This document shows, piece after piece, positions 7,123 to 14,338 of a DNA stretch of 14,644 bases. Source of the stretch: Gemmatimonadota bacterium (GTDB taxonomy: Bacteria; Gemmatimonadota; Gemmatimonadetes; Gemmatimonadales; Gemmatimonadaceae). The stretch lies in contig JARIET010000037.1 of the NCBI GenBank assembly GCA_031127185.1, forward strand, positions 1 through 14,644. Direction: 5' to 3'. Below the pieces are notes generated by a model, which saw only the letters and a program-made list of their open reading frames with translations, was not told the DNA's origin and did not search any database. The position numbers and the translations under genes were made by a program. The first letter of the stretch is position 1. The number at the start of each line of letters is the position of its first letter.

Positions 7123-7151
7123 TTGCATGTCAGATTGTCGCGCAGCAGAAT
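7123..7151 (+). promoter_or_regulatory. Possible promoter for the M49-like gene
   Basis: TTGCAT (7123-7128), a 17-nt spacer, then CAGAAT (7146-7151) is a partial sigma-70-type match about 85 nt ahead of the ATG at 7237. It lies in the 215-nt divergent region between the CcdA-like and peptidase genes. The match is only moderate and could be chance. I see no repeats, operator or riboswitch in the rest of this intergenic stretch. Confidence 0.25.
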
Positions 7152-7236
7152 AGCACGGGTCCCCTATTTCGCTACCCCTCTTCGCTGACGCACCGCCGTG
7201 CCACACCGTGCGCTGGATACATTCGGAGTTGCACCC

Positions 7237-8898
7237 ATGGCCGGTCTGCGGTCGGCGCTTTCACTCGTCGCGGTGACGGTCCTCTTCGCGGCGTGTGGTG
7301 GTGGCACAGGCGACGCGCCTGGTGCGGCCGAGGTCTCGTCGCGCGCGGAGGCCTCCCTCGAGAAGTACGCCACGCTTCGCCTGAATCCGGATCTCTCGTC
7401 GCTGTCGAAGGACGATCAAGCCGCGGTGCAGCTCTTGATCGAGGCCGCTGAGGCGATGAACGACGCGTTTTGGATCGAATCGTACGGCGACAGATCGGCG
7501 GCGGAGCGGCTCGCTGGAAGTCGTGCTTGGGAGTTGGACGCGATCCGCGTGAACTACGGCCCTTGGGATCGGCTTGCGAACGATGAACCCTTCATCGGTG
7601 GCGTCGCCGCCAAGCCGGCCGGGGCCGGATTCTACCCGACGGACATGACGAAGAGGGAGTTCGAGGCTGCTGCGGCACGCGACCCACGTCTTCGTGACCC
7701 CTATACGCTCGTGCGCCGCGATACATCGGGTGCGCTCTCCGCGATTGCGTATCATCAGGCATTTTCTGTCGCGGTCGGCGCGGCAGCCGCGAAGATGCGC
7801 GAGGCGGCGGCTCTGTCGTCGCACGCGGGATTCGCCAGGTACCTCAGGCTGCGTGCTACCGCGATCGAGACCGATGACTACCGAGCGAGCGACGAAGCGT
7901 GGGTCGCGCTCTTCGACAACCCGATCGACCTGATTCTGGGACCGATCGACCCGGCTGAGGATCGACTCTTCGGGTACAAACGCGCGCACCTGGCGTATGT
8001 CGTCGTTCGCAGCACCGAGTGGACCGAGCGCATGTCGCGCTTCGCGGGGAGGTTGCCTGATCTGCAGCGTGCCCTTCCTGTCGATTCACGCTATAAGGCG
8101 AAGGCTCCGGTGGGAGGTTCGGACCTGGCCGCGTGGGACGTCGTATTTCAGGCGGGCCTGGCGAATGCCGGGGCGAAGCACATCGCTCAGGACTTGCCAA
8201 GTGATCAGGGCATTCGGGCGAGCCGCGGGAGCCGGCGATTGCAGTTCTTGAACTCGACGCGCGCCAAGTTCGAACAAATAATGGTTCCAATCTCTCAGGC
8301 GCTGATCGATCCGACGCAACGCGAGCATGTGACATTCGAGGCGTTTTTCACCAACCAGATGTTCCACGAGGTCGCGCATGGGTTGGGCGCTCCGGCGATC
8401 CTCGCCGATGGCCGGCCGATGGCGACCGCCATGGGTGCCGCAAGCGCCCCGCTCGAGGAAGGAAAGGCGGACGTCCTGGGGCTCTACGCGGTCAGCCGGT
8501 TGGTGCAGACGGGCGAACTCAGCTCCAGGGCGCTCGACTATCAGGTCACGTTTCTCGCGGGCATACTGCGGTCCGTTCGGTTTGGAGGTGGGAGCGCGCG
8601 CGCGAGGGGTGGAATGTTGTTGTTCAATCACTTCCGCGACCGGGGCGCGATTTTGCGCGAGCCGGCCACGGGGATGTATCGAGTGGATCCGGATGCCATG
8701 AACCGCGCCGTTGCCGACATCGCCGGGATCATTTTGCAACTGCAGGCCACAGGCGCGGCGCAGGCAGCCGGAGCGCTACTCGCCGAACGGGGATTGGTCT
8801 CCACGGAGTTGGGCAGTGATCTGGGACGGCTGGTCGCGCTGGGCATTCCCCACGACATTCGTTTCGAGCAGGCGAACCATGCTCAGACGATGCGCTGA
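7237..8898 (+). CDS. M49 (dipeptidyl-peptidase III)-like zinc metallopeptidase, lipoprotein
   Basis: The gene encodes 553 aa from ATG 7237, chosen because GGAG at 7225-7228 is well spaced and the protein then opens with a clean lipoprotein signal: MAGLRSALSLVAVTVLFAAC, Cys20. A Gly/Ala linker leads into a large helical domain. Zinc ligands are H377-E-V-A-H381 (NQMFHEVAHGLG) and the second motif E407-E-G-K-A-D-V-L-G (E408), as in the bacterial M49-like group, where the motif is HExxH rather than the HExxGH of classical dipeptidyl-peptidase III. The protein is likely exported and lipid-anchored and cleaves short peptides from their N-terminus; related bacterial entries are often mislabelled as NUDIX or dihydrofolate reductase. 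It stands alone, divergent from the CcdA-like gene and convergent with the kinase gene, with an 11-nt gap and no visible terminator. Confidence 0.83.
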   Translation: MAGLRSALSLVAVTVLFAACGGGTGDAPGAAEVSSRAEASLEKYATLRLNPDLSSLSKDDQAAVQLLIEAAEAMNDAFWIESYGDRSAAERLAGSRAWELDAIRVNYGPWDRLANDEPFIGGVAAKPAGAGFYPTDMTKREFEAAAARDPRLRDPYTLVRRDTSGALSAIAYHQAFSVAVGAAAAKMREAAALSSHAGFARYLRLRATAIETDDYRASDEAWVALFDNPIDLILGPIDPAEDRLFGYKRAHLAYVVVRSTEWTERMSRFAGRLPDLQRALPVDSRYKAKAPVGGSDLAAWDVVFQAGLANAGAKHIAQDLPSDQGIRASRGSRRLQFLNSTRAKFEQIMVPISQALIDPTQREHVTFEAFFTNQMFHEVAHGLGAPAILADGRPMATAMGAASAPLEEGKADVLGLYAVSRLVQTGELSSRALDYQVTFLAGILRSVRFGGGSARARGGMLLFNHFRDRGAILREPATGMYRVDPDAMNRAVADIAGIILQLQATGAAQAAGALLAERGLVSTELGSDLGRLVALGIPHDIRFEQANHAQTMR

Positions 8899-8909
8899 AG
8901 ACGCCGCGC

Positions 8910-11900
8910 TCAACCGCCAGGGCGCGGCTGAAGCGAATCGGCGCGGGCGCGGGCGGCTGTGGCACGGGCCTTGAGCGCCGGATCGCCGTCCTTCCAGTAT
9001 GACGCAAAGTTTCTGTACGCATCTGCCGCCGCCGTGCGGTCACCGGCGCGCTCGTAGAGCATGCCAAGGCGCTCCCAGGCGATGATGCGGTCCAGCGGTG
9101 TCTCAATCAGGTCGTTGGTGGTATCGAGCACGCGGCGGTACGACGCGATTGCTGAGTCCACGGCCCCCATGGACTCGTGGAGTCGGGCGATATCGAAGAC
9201 AAAACACCTCTGGCAATGGCGTTCTGAAGGCCACTCCTCGACGACGAAACGTGGTCCCGTGCTTCGTTCAAGCTCTTGCAGTTCGAAGAGGGCCTTGGTT
9301 TTCTCCCCTCGGGCGGCTCCCAGAAGTGCCGTCGCAGCGGCGTAGTCTCCGTCGTATTCGTAGAGCTTGCCCAGCGTTGGCGTGTCTCTTTTCCAGCGCT
9401 CCAACAGCTGCGTGGCAACCCGCACGGCTCCCGCGCGGGCCGCGTCGCGCACCAGCATGAAATAGGGTCGGTCGCGGGGCACGCTCGCGTCGAGCCATCC
9501 GCTGGTGAGAACAGAGTCCGCCGCCGCTCTTGCCCGCGCCGTGTCGTTTGCCACCAGTGCTTCCATCCAGATCCGGTCCGATTGACGGCTGAGCGCCAAG
9601 TGCGGCAGGCGTCGCTCGAGCGCTGACCGGACGCTCCTTGCCAAATGGTCGCGCGCTTCGTCCAATCGACCGGCCGACGCGTCGGCGAGACTCATGTAGA
9701 ATACCGCTCGCGAGGTCCAGCGATCGGGCGCGGCGGGGTGACGTGAGAGCGTGTCTGCGGCCGCGTGTGCGCGGACGGGATCCCGGTAATGGTATCCCAG
9801 GATGAACGGGCCTCGATGTCTCCAGAACGTGGCTGGAAAGTCCGCATCGAAGCGGGCCTGAATCGCGCGCGCTCCGGCTTCATCTCCCGCGAAGATGCGG
9901 ACCCACACCAGGTTGGAATACGGCGGGAACGACCTGGGATCTGCCCGAATCGCATCCTCCATGGCCCGCCCGGCGCCCTGGAAGTCTCCAAAATGCTGCG
10001 CGAGAGCCCGCCCCTTCATGTTGAGTGTATTCGCCTCATTGGGATCCAGTTCGAGAATCTGCTCATACGTCCGCATCTCGGCCGGCACATCTCCCGAAAT
10101 CCGATCGTAATAGTAGGCCTCGGCTTGATAGCGTTCTTTGGGAGTCAGCCGGTCTCGGAGTTCGAACGCTTTCTTTCCGACTTCGTCACGCTCGGTTTGG
10201 GTGGCCCTGGAACTCGTCATCGACACACCGAGTTGCCGGTAGGCCATGGCGAAACCAGTGTCCAGGGCGATCGCATCACGCAGGAGCTCCACAGACCGCA
10301 CCGCGTTACCCTCTTCATAGGCGCGAACACCGCCGGTGTAACTGCGCAGCGCGGGCAACGAAGCCGTCGTCACCTGCCGGAGTGGTTCACTCTTCTTCAC
10401 ACTCCCGATTGATTCGCCGATGCCTGTGCGAAGCGCTCCGGCGAGTCGATCGATGGCATCGATCAGCGCTTCGTCGCTGTTGGCGGCCTCGCGAAACGAC
10501 ACGAGTGTGCGGCCATCGGCCGCGTGAACCGAAGCGAGGAGCAGAAGGCGCGATCCCGTGCGCGCAACGCTGCCGCCAATTACGACTTTCCTTCCCTCTC
10601 GGATTGCGACTTCGCGCGCGACCTCCTCCGTAAGTCGCATCGCGGGCTCTCGCGTCATTCGCGACAATGTTGCGCGCACTTCCGTCGGGTCCATCAAGGT
10701 GAACGCGGTGGACCCACCCAAACTCACCCGAATCGCCTCCGTGACCACGTCGGCCAGGTCCGGATCCGAGGGAGACTCGAAACTGGCGAGGACGATCTGA
10801 TCTCCCTCAGTCAAGAGTCCTTGTGACATCAGTGAACGCGGTCCCAGGAATCGTGAAATCGCCGGGACGAAGTACATGACGAGTGCTGCGGCGGCCACCG
10901 TAACCAACCCGATGATTGCTGGTCGGCGCGCCCGGCGAAGTCTGGAGGATCCAGTCTCGGCAACGGCGGCCGGAGCGCGGTGCTCTGCCGCTGGAAGGGT
11001 TCGGTGAGAGGACGAGAGCACCTGTGTTTCGGCATCAGCGGCCCGAGCGCGGTGCTCTGCCCCGGGGTCCGGCGGCGCCCGGAGGGCCGCTGCAAACTCG
11101 GCCATACTGGCGAATCGGTCGGCCGGCGTCTTGGCCAGCGCCTTGGCCACGGCGGCTTCGAGGCCTAGCGAGACCGTGTCGCGTACGACGCGAAGGCCGA
11201 TGGGCCTCTCCGTGAGCAGCTTGGCGATCACCGACTGTATGGTCGGCCCGGTGATTGGCGGTTCACCGGCAAGCATCTCGTACAGCATCGCCGCGAGCGA
11301 GTAGATGTCGCTGCGGGCGTCCAGAGTCCGCTCGCCAGCCGCCTGTTCGGGGCTCATGTAGTGCGGCGTACCCAACGAAACGCCTGTCTCAGTCAGGCGG
11401 GGTCCGCCCGCCTCTTTCACGGCGAGCGCAATGCCGAAGTCGGCCAGCATCGCCTCGCCCTCCTGAATCAGAATGTTCTCAGGCTTGATGTCACGATGGA
11501 TCACGTGCTGGCGATGGGCGTAGTCCAGTGCACCAGCCACCTGCCGGGTGATCGCCAAGGCGTCCTCGATCCCAAGTCGCTGCTCCCGGTTGAGTCGGTC
11601 GCGCAGCGACTCGCCGCGCACGAACGGCAGCACGTAGTAGAGGAGGCCATCGGCGTTGCCCGAATCGATGAGCGTGAGGATGTGCGGATGGTCGAGCCGG
11701 GCCGAGATCCGTATCTCGGCGAGAAAACGTTCCGCGCCCAGCTCCGCCCCGAGCTCCGGGCGGAGCACCTTCACCGCAACGTCACGCCCATGTTTGAGGT
11801 CGTGGGCCAGATACACCGTGGCCATGCCACCGGCGCCAAGTTCGCGCTCAATGCGGTAACGGCCTGCGAGCGCGGCGCGGAGATTCTCCAGGGCGATGGT

Positions 11901-11942
11901 CAAGGTACGACTGACAATGCACCGGCCGCCGATCAAGCGCAA
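8910..11942 (-). CDS. Membrane Ser/Thr protein kinase with TolB-like and TPR-like C-terminal region
   Basis: The gene encodes 1010 aa. The kinase domain spans about 30-290: [16 protein letters not shown] (Gly loop 36-43), Lys58 in VAVKVL, catalytic loop H149-R-D-I-K-P-E-N, D168-F-G, and [10 protein letters not shown] (191-200). All catalytic residues are intact. A Pro/Ala/Glu linker (290-340) with an internal duplication leads to one membrane span (342-361). Residues ~380-510 resemble the TolB-like region of kinase/TPR regulators ([10 protein letters not shown]...[10 protein letters not shown]). Helical TPR-like repeats fill ~530-1010, with units such as [21 protein letters not shown] and [22 protein letters not shown]. 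It is probably a surface or periplasmic sensor with a cytoplasmic kinase. The longest frame begins with TTG; a TTG at 11903 would give [20 protein letters not shown], closer to usual family N-termini. Neither has a good ribosome site. Confidence 0.93.
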   Translation of the reverse strand: MRLIGGRCIVSRTLTIALENLRAALAGRYRIERELGAGGMATVYLAHDLKHGRDVAVKVLRPELGAELGAERFLAEIRISARLDHPHILTLIDSGNADGLLYYVLPFVRGESLRDRLNREQRLGIEDALAITRQVAGALDYAHRQHVIHRDIKPENILIQEGEAMLADFGIALAVKEAGGPRLTETGVSLGTPHYMSPEQAAGERTLDARSDIYSLAAMLYEMLAGEPPITGPTIQSVIAKLLTERPIGLRVVRDTVSLGLEAAVAKALAKTPADRFASMAEFAAALRAPPDPGAEHRARAADAETQVLSSSHRTLPAAEHRAPAAVAETGSSRLRRARRPAIIGLVTVAAAALVMYFVPAISRFLGPRSLMSQGLLTEGDQIVLASFESPSDPDLADVVTEAIRVSLGGSTAFTLMDPTEVRATLSRMTREPAMRLTEEVAREVAIREGRKVVIGGSVARTGSRLLLLASVHAADGRTLVSFREAANSDEALIDAIDRLAGALRTGIGESIGSVKKSEPLRQVTTASLPALRSYTGGVRAYEEGNAVRSVELLRDAIALDTGFAMAYRQLGVSMTSSRATQTERDEVGKKAFELRDRLTPKERYQAEAYYYDRISGDVPAEMRTYEQILELDPNEANTLNMKGRALAQHFGDFQGAGRAMEDAIRADPRSFPPYSNLVWVRIFAGDEAGARAIQARFDADFPATFWRHRGPFILGYHYRDPVRAHAAADTLSRHPAAPDRWTSRAVFYMSLADASAGRLDEARDHLARSVRSALERRLPHLALSRQSDRIWMEALVANDTARARAAADSVLTSGWLDASVPRDRPYFMLVRDAARAGAVRVATQLLERWKRDTPTLGKLYEYDGDYAAATALLGAARGEKTKALFELQELERSTGPRFVVEEWPSERHCQRCFVFDIARLHESMGAVDSAIASYRRVLDTTNDLIETPLDRIIAWERLGMLYERAGDRTAAADAYRNFASYWKDGDPALKARATAARARADSLQPRPGG
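10954..11061 (-). repeat. Internal duplication in the kinase juxtamembrane linker
   Basis: Two 36-bp copies (10954-10989 and 11026-11061, 32/36 identical by eye) lie exactly 72 bp apart, so the frame is kept. They encode [15 protein letters not shown] (residues 293-307) and [15 protein letters not shown] (317-331) between the kinase domain and the membrane span. This is probably a local tandem duplication with drift that lengthens a flexible linker. Confidence 0.8.
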
Positions 11943-12015
11943 TCGCCGACTGCCAGCCCGGTATGTGAACCAGGATGGACAGGAAATTCATACTGCGGTG
12001 TGCGAGGAAATCCGG

Positions 12016-12054
12016 GAGGCGCTGGGCTGAGTTGCGCGGGGAGGCTCAACGCCC
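12016..12054. repeat. Boundary repeat, copy A
   Basis: This 39-bp segment matches 13715-13753 at 33 of 39 positions, sharing CTGAGTYGC and GGAGGCTCAACGCCC. It spans the stop (12028-12030) of a short plus-strand reading fragment that ends EEIREALG and enters the headless antitoxin frame. On the minus strand it resembles the last codons, stop and downstream bases of the nucleotidyltransferase gene. The rest of the kinase-to-VapC gap (11943-12015) holds only that 21-codon fragment (GTG at 11965), which I do not recognise. Confidence 0.65.
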
Positions 12055-12213
12055 ATCGCGCGTCTCGTGCCGGCCGGTGGCGCGGGCGCCACATCGCTGC
12101 GTGCTGCACTGGCCGCGTGGGCGGGCGCCGGGTCAACCGATGCCGATTTCGCGGACGACCTGGCCCGGGTCGGTGCGGCGGACCGTCCGCCAAGGAATCC
12201 GTGGGATTCGTGA
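12031..12213 (+). pseudogene. Phd/VapB-type antitoxin lacking its N-terminus
   Basis: The frame reads [17 protein letters not shown] and ends with [24 protein letters not shown] and a TGA at 12211-12213. This looks like the second half of a Phd-type antitoxin: the conserved RGG-PIARLVP turn, then the acidic toxin-binding tail ending in PW. The DNA-binding N-terminal half (about 30 residues) is missing; an in-frame TGA stands immediately upstream, inside boundary repeat A. The only in-frame start inside is GTG 12067, which would leave a 48-residue tail peptide. The toxin gene starts inside this frame, as in an ordinary antitoxin-toxin pair. Decapitation is seen directly; the family assignment rests on motif memory. 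Confidence 0.6.
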
Positions 12214-12620
12214 TCGACACCAGCGCGCTCATCGCGGTCGAGCGCGCGGGAGCGTCCTGGGAGGACGTACTCGGTCACGCGGGTGCTGACGAGGTGGTGG
12301 CGCTTCCGGCGATCGTATACGCCGAGCTGCTGGTCGGTGCAGCCCTCGCCGGCAGTGCGAAACGGGCCGCTGCGCGCCGTGCGCGGATCGCGGCGCTTGT
12401 CGACGCCGTTGGCGTCGTCGAGTTCGATGCTGAGATCGCCGCGCGCTGGGCCGAACTCTTCGCCACGTTGAGCCGGAAGGGAAAGCTGATCCCGTCGAAC
12501 GACATCACTGTCGCCGCCACGGCGCTGCACCTCGGCTTTGACCTGCTTTCCGGACCGGACGACGACGCGCATTTTCGCGCCGTACCGGGGCTCCGTGTGG
12601 TGAGGCTCGGCGCGAGATAG
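12201..12620 (+). CDS. vapC: VapC-like PIN-domain toxin
   Basis: The gene encodes 139 aa, a complete PIN-domain ribonuclease. [14 protein letters not shown] carries the first acid (Asp6), [14 protein letters not shown] the second (Glu42), and [17 protein letters not shown] the third (Asp101). [16 protein letters not shown] (118-133) supplies the last acids and the usual C-terminal strand. VapC toxins cleave tRNA or rRNA and are restrained by a co-translated antitoxin. Start taken as GTG 12201, preceded by AAGGA at 12192-12196 and matching the usual GFVIDTS opening. GTG 12210 would give a GTGA overlap with the antitoxin stop and is a real alternative. The toxin appears intact although its antitoxin is truncated. 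A decayed gene begins 3 nt after its stop. Confidence 0.9.
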   Translation: MGFVIDTSALIAVERAGASWEDVLGHAGADEVVALPAIVYAELLVGAALAGSAKRAAARRARIAALVDAVGVVEFDAEIAARWAELFATLSRKGKLIPSNDITVAATALHLGFDLLSGPDDDAHFRAVPGLRVVRLGAR

Positions 12621-12623
12621 AAC

Positions 12624-12889
12624 GTGGCCAAGACCGTCCTGCAGTTTCGCGTGATCAAGGGAGCGCGATCAACGAAAGCCGTGTTCGGAATTCCGGACGA
12701 TGACCCCTTCCCGGGAACACCCAAGACGCTTCCGGACTGGGAAGCCTCTGTGATGGCGTGACTCACCACGCCGACCTCAGCGAGTGGATCGGGGGCCGCT
12801 TCGATGTCGAGGCGTTCAACCCGGCCGCTGTGCGATTCGACAAGCCACGGGTGCAATGGCGCCGGGCGTTCAGGGAAGCGGGGGACTGA
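12624..12889 (+). pseudogene. Remnant of a plasmid pRiA4b ORF-3-family gene
   Basis: GTG 12624 opens AKTVLQFRVIKGARSTKAV, then FGIPDDDPFPGTPKTLPDWE, and hits TGA at 12759-12761. A different frame immediately resumes with THHADLSEWIGGRFDVEAFNP, then AAVRFDKPRVQWRRAF, and stops at 12887-12889. These are separate pieces of the pRiA4b ORF-3 family: its opening strand, its IPDDD-FPG-LPGWE segment, and its EWIGG-FDPEAF C-terminus. The PPIWRR-to-HLH stretch and the YDFGD / CPPEDCGG middle are gone, so about 88 of a usual 180 or more residues survive, joined by at least one frameshift. The final TGA lies within the boundary repeat that also ends copy C. A dead gene; its original role is unknown. Confidence 0.6.
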
Positions 12890-12936
12890 GTCGCCCGGCG
12901 CGGCGATGCAGTGCGGCCTGCTGCTCAACCAGCCCG
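12883..12936. repeat. Boundary repeat, composite copy B
   Basis: Bases 12883-12897 (GGACTGAGTCGCCCG) are identical to 13723-13737. Bases 12899-12936 match 14346-14383 at 37 of 38 positions. On the minus strand the second part reads GLVEQQAALHRR, the C-terminus of the nucleotidyltransferase partner protein encoded at 14335-14562. Copy B therefore joins the tail of a lost partner gene to a sequence that lies beyond the nucleotidyltransferase in copy C, as if that gene had been deleted between them. Its GCTCAAC (12923-12929) supplies the stop codon of the small gene next to it. Confidence 0.75.
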
Positions 12937-13161
12937 CTGCAGCCGCAGGATGCGGCGCCGTACCGACTCCGGAAAGTCGACGAGGACGAACTGATCTTCG
13001 TCGAACAGGTAGGCTTCGCCGCTCTCGTCCACGACTCGAACCAAGTGGCGCTTTGCCGCCGGAGCGCTCGGGCGCACACGATAGACCTTGCCCGGAATCA
13101 GCGAAGCCTCGTTGCCCCGATTGTCGAGACAGATCGCGAATAGTTTTGGACGCTTTTTCAT
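12925..13161 (-). CDS. Small conserved protein of unknown function, second gene of a two-gene cassette
   Basis: The gene encodes 78 aa: KKRPKLFAICLDNRGNEASL, GKVYRVRPSAPAAKRHLVRV, VDESGEAYLFDEDQFVLVDF (residues 43-62), then a basic helix to LQRAG. I recognise the pattern (xCxDNxGxEASLxxGKxYxV, then DESGEDYLF) from small hypothetical proteins in cyanobacteria and other bacteria, but know no assigned function. It looks like a compact beta-barrel fold with no catalytic motif. ATG 13161 overlaps the stop of the upstream gene as ATGA, so the two are co-translated. The stop codon is inside boundary repeat B, so the last residues may have been replaced by recombination. A toxin-antitoxin-like or accessory role is possible from the setting only. 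Confidence 0.75.
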   Translation of the reverse strand: MKKRPKLFAICLDNRGNEASLIPGKVYRVRPSAPAAKRHLVRVVDESGEAYLFDEDQFVLVDFPESVRRRILRLQRAG

Positions 13162-13397
13162 TGGAGATACAGGAAGCGCTTGATCTTGAAGTCGCGCCGG
13201 CCGATTCCGTGCGCCTCGTACCAATGTAGCTCGACCACGTGTGAGTCACCCGATCTGAATCGAATGACCGCAACGCCTTTCATTTTCCGCCATCGACCAG
13301 GCCCATACGCCTTTCGCAGGAGCGCGCGTATACGAACGCCAATGCCAACGGCGATTGTCGCAACCCGGGTGATCTCGCCCATGATCTCGAAACGCAT
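13158..13397 (-). CDS. Small basic conserved protein of unknown function, first gene of the cassette
   Basis: The gene encodes 79 aa: MRFEIMGEITRVATIAVGIG, LLRKAYGPGRWRKMKGVAVI (27-46), then VVELHWYEAHGIGRRDFKIK (54-73). The block GRWRKxKGxAxxR...ELHWYEAHGIGRxxxKIKR is one I have seen in small uncharacterised proteins, often as part of two-gene units. It is strongly basic and may bind nucleic acid, but no catalytic residues can be named. ATG 13397 is chosen because family members open MRFEI; the ribosome site is weak (AGGTGGAG lies about 15 nt ahead). Its stop overlaps the next start as ATGA. It lies just downstream of a broken VapC gene. Intact by eye. Confidence 0.75.
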   Translation of the reverse strand: MRFEIMGEITRVATIAVGIGVRIRALLRKAYGPGRWRKMKGVAVIRFRSGDSHVVELHWYEAHGIGRRDFKIKRFLYLQ

Positions 13398-13418
13398 GCC
13401 GCATGGTGGGGCTCCACC

Positions 13419-13653
13419 TCAGGCCGCACAAGCCGAGATCATCATCATTTGATTGCGTTCTCCGCCGAGCGGCGCGCATTGAGCGCAGCCGTTTTCCATG
13501 GCAAGCGCGGCGAGGTGCGCGTCGGTCGTGAGATTGCCCGCCGCGCCGGCTTCGGTGAGCAGCGACGAGAGGATATACCAGTGGCGCGCGGGCGTGGTTC
13601 GGGCTGTACGCGTTCACCGGATAGAGCAGGATGTTGAGGTCGACAATCCGCAC
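13419..13653 (-). pseudogene. VapC-like toxin remnant with the middle deleted
   Basis: GTG 13653 begins MRIVDLNILLYPVNAYSPNHAR, the N-terminus of a PIN toxin (first acid Asp5). After about 24 codons the similarity moves to another frame with HWYILSSLLTEAGAAGNLTT and DAHLAALAMENG, the C-terminal part holding the last acidic residue. It then loses similarity and stops at TGA 13419-13421. About 70 residues expected between these pieces, including the second acid, are absent, so the product cannot be an active PIN nuclease. It starts 1 nt after the stop of a fragment that looks like its antitoxin tail, which fits an old VapBC operon. Codons 24-25 (CACGCCCGCGCG then CCACTGG) mark the deletion join. 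Confidence 0.75.
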
Positions 13654-13654
13654 G

Positions 13655-13744
13655 CTACTTGCGCTGGTCGAGTTCGTCGATGATTTGCCGCGACTCCAGC
13701 GTGTCGGCGAGGCCGAGGCGGCGGACTGAGTCGCCCGAGGAGGC
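13655..13744 (-). pseudogene. Possible antitoxin tail fragment
   Basis: Directly after the nucleotidyltransferase stop, and in the same frame, the minus strand reads SGDSVRRLGLADTLESRQII, then DELDQRK and TAG (13655-13657), one base before the GTG of the VapC remnant. There is no start codon. Position and the acidic tail suggest the end of a VapB-type antitoxin that lost its N-terminus at boundary repeat C. The assignment rests mainly on position. Confidence 0.4.
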
Positions 13745-13753
13745 TCAACGCCC
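13715..13753. repeat. Boundary repeat, copy C
   Basis: This 39-bp segment is 33/39 identical to copy A (12016-12054), and its 15-bp core 13723-13737 is identical to part of copy B. On the minus strand it carries the last codons (HGR) and TGA of the nucleotidyltransferase gene followed by the antitoxin fragment. TGAGTCGCC and GGCTCA could form a weak hairpin with a bulge. Confidence 0.7.
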
Positions 13754-14338
13754 GTGCGCGAAGGGGCCGATCACCTTTTCGGCGCGACGCGCGATGCGCG
13801 CCAGTTCATCGAGCAGTTCCGGCGCTTCCTTCAGCGCAGCCAAATCGGAGAGTTCGCTCCATATCTGCGGCCACACCAGCACACCGCGTTGCTTGAGGAT
13901 GACTCCCTCCACGTCCACCCAGTCCTGCGGCCTCGCCGCAAAGGCCTTGTGGACAACGAGGTCTTCGGCCGAGCAGGTGCGGAGGACGGCGCCTGGAACC
14001 AACTCGATCTGTGTCGATCGAACAATGCTGCGCTCTTCGAAGGGCATAGCTCCCAATGCGATATCGAGGCCAAATCCATCGTCCGTTCGCAGGAGCAGCA
14101 CGCGGTTCTGCTCGGCGAATGCCGCCGCGTCTGGAATTCGGCTCTCAAACTCGGCGAGGAGAGCCTGGGCGAAGCTCGCTTCTGCGCCAAAGCCGGTGAG
14201 CAGGGTGAGGTCGAGGTCGTCGGTCAGGCGCGGCGTACCCCAACGAAAGTTTGCCAACCCGCCGATGAAGCAGAATCTCCATCCGCGCTGTTCCAGCAGT
14301 TGCTGCACGCGGGCACCCGCCTGCAGAAGGGTCTTCAT
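13745..14338 (-). CDS. Nucleotidyltransferase-fold protein (AbiEii/MNT-like)
   Basis: The gene encodes 197 aa. The nucleotidyltransferase core is visible: CFIGGLANFRWGTPRLTDDLDL (around residues 23-44) has the Gly-Gly start, RWG, and the D41-L-D43 metal-binding pair. A third acid, Asp92, lies in GLDIALGAMPFE. CSAEDLVVHKAFAARPQDWVDVE downstream is the conserved helix seen in this group. Relatives transfer nucleotides to RNA or proteins and several are toxins (AbiEii/MenT type); the target here is unknown. ATG 14338 overlaps the stop of the upstream small gene as ATGA, making a co-translated pair. The gene looks intact, unlike most neighbours. Its stop lies in boundary repeat C, and tail copies of this cassette seem to persist at A and B. 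Confidence 0.88.
   Translation of the reverse strand: MKTLLQAGARVQQLLEQRGWRFCFIGGLANFRWGTPRLTDDLDLTLLTGFGAEASFAQALLAEFESRIPDAAAFAEQNRVLLLRTDDGFGLDIALGAMPFEERSIVRSTQIELVPGAVLRTCSAEDLVVHKAFAARPQDWVDVEGVILKQRGVLVWPQIWSELSDLAALKEAPELLDELARIARRAEKVIGPFAHGR

Noticed and set aside
8899..8909. Terminator between the convergent peptidase and kinase genes
   Set aside because: The 11-nt gap holds no stem-loop with a T-tract in either direction.
11965..12030. Short plus-strand frame ending EEIREALG before boundary repeat A
   Set aside because: Twenty-one codons with no ribosome site or recognised family; possibly the end of a lost gene, but not supportable as a feature.
11361..12620. A 419-codon plus-strand frame covering the VapC gene
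   Set aside because: Only the last 139 codons resemble a protein family; the first two thirds are antisense to the kinase gene or cross the antitoxin region.
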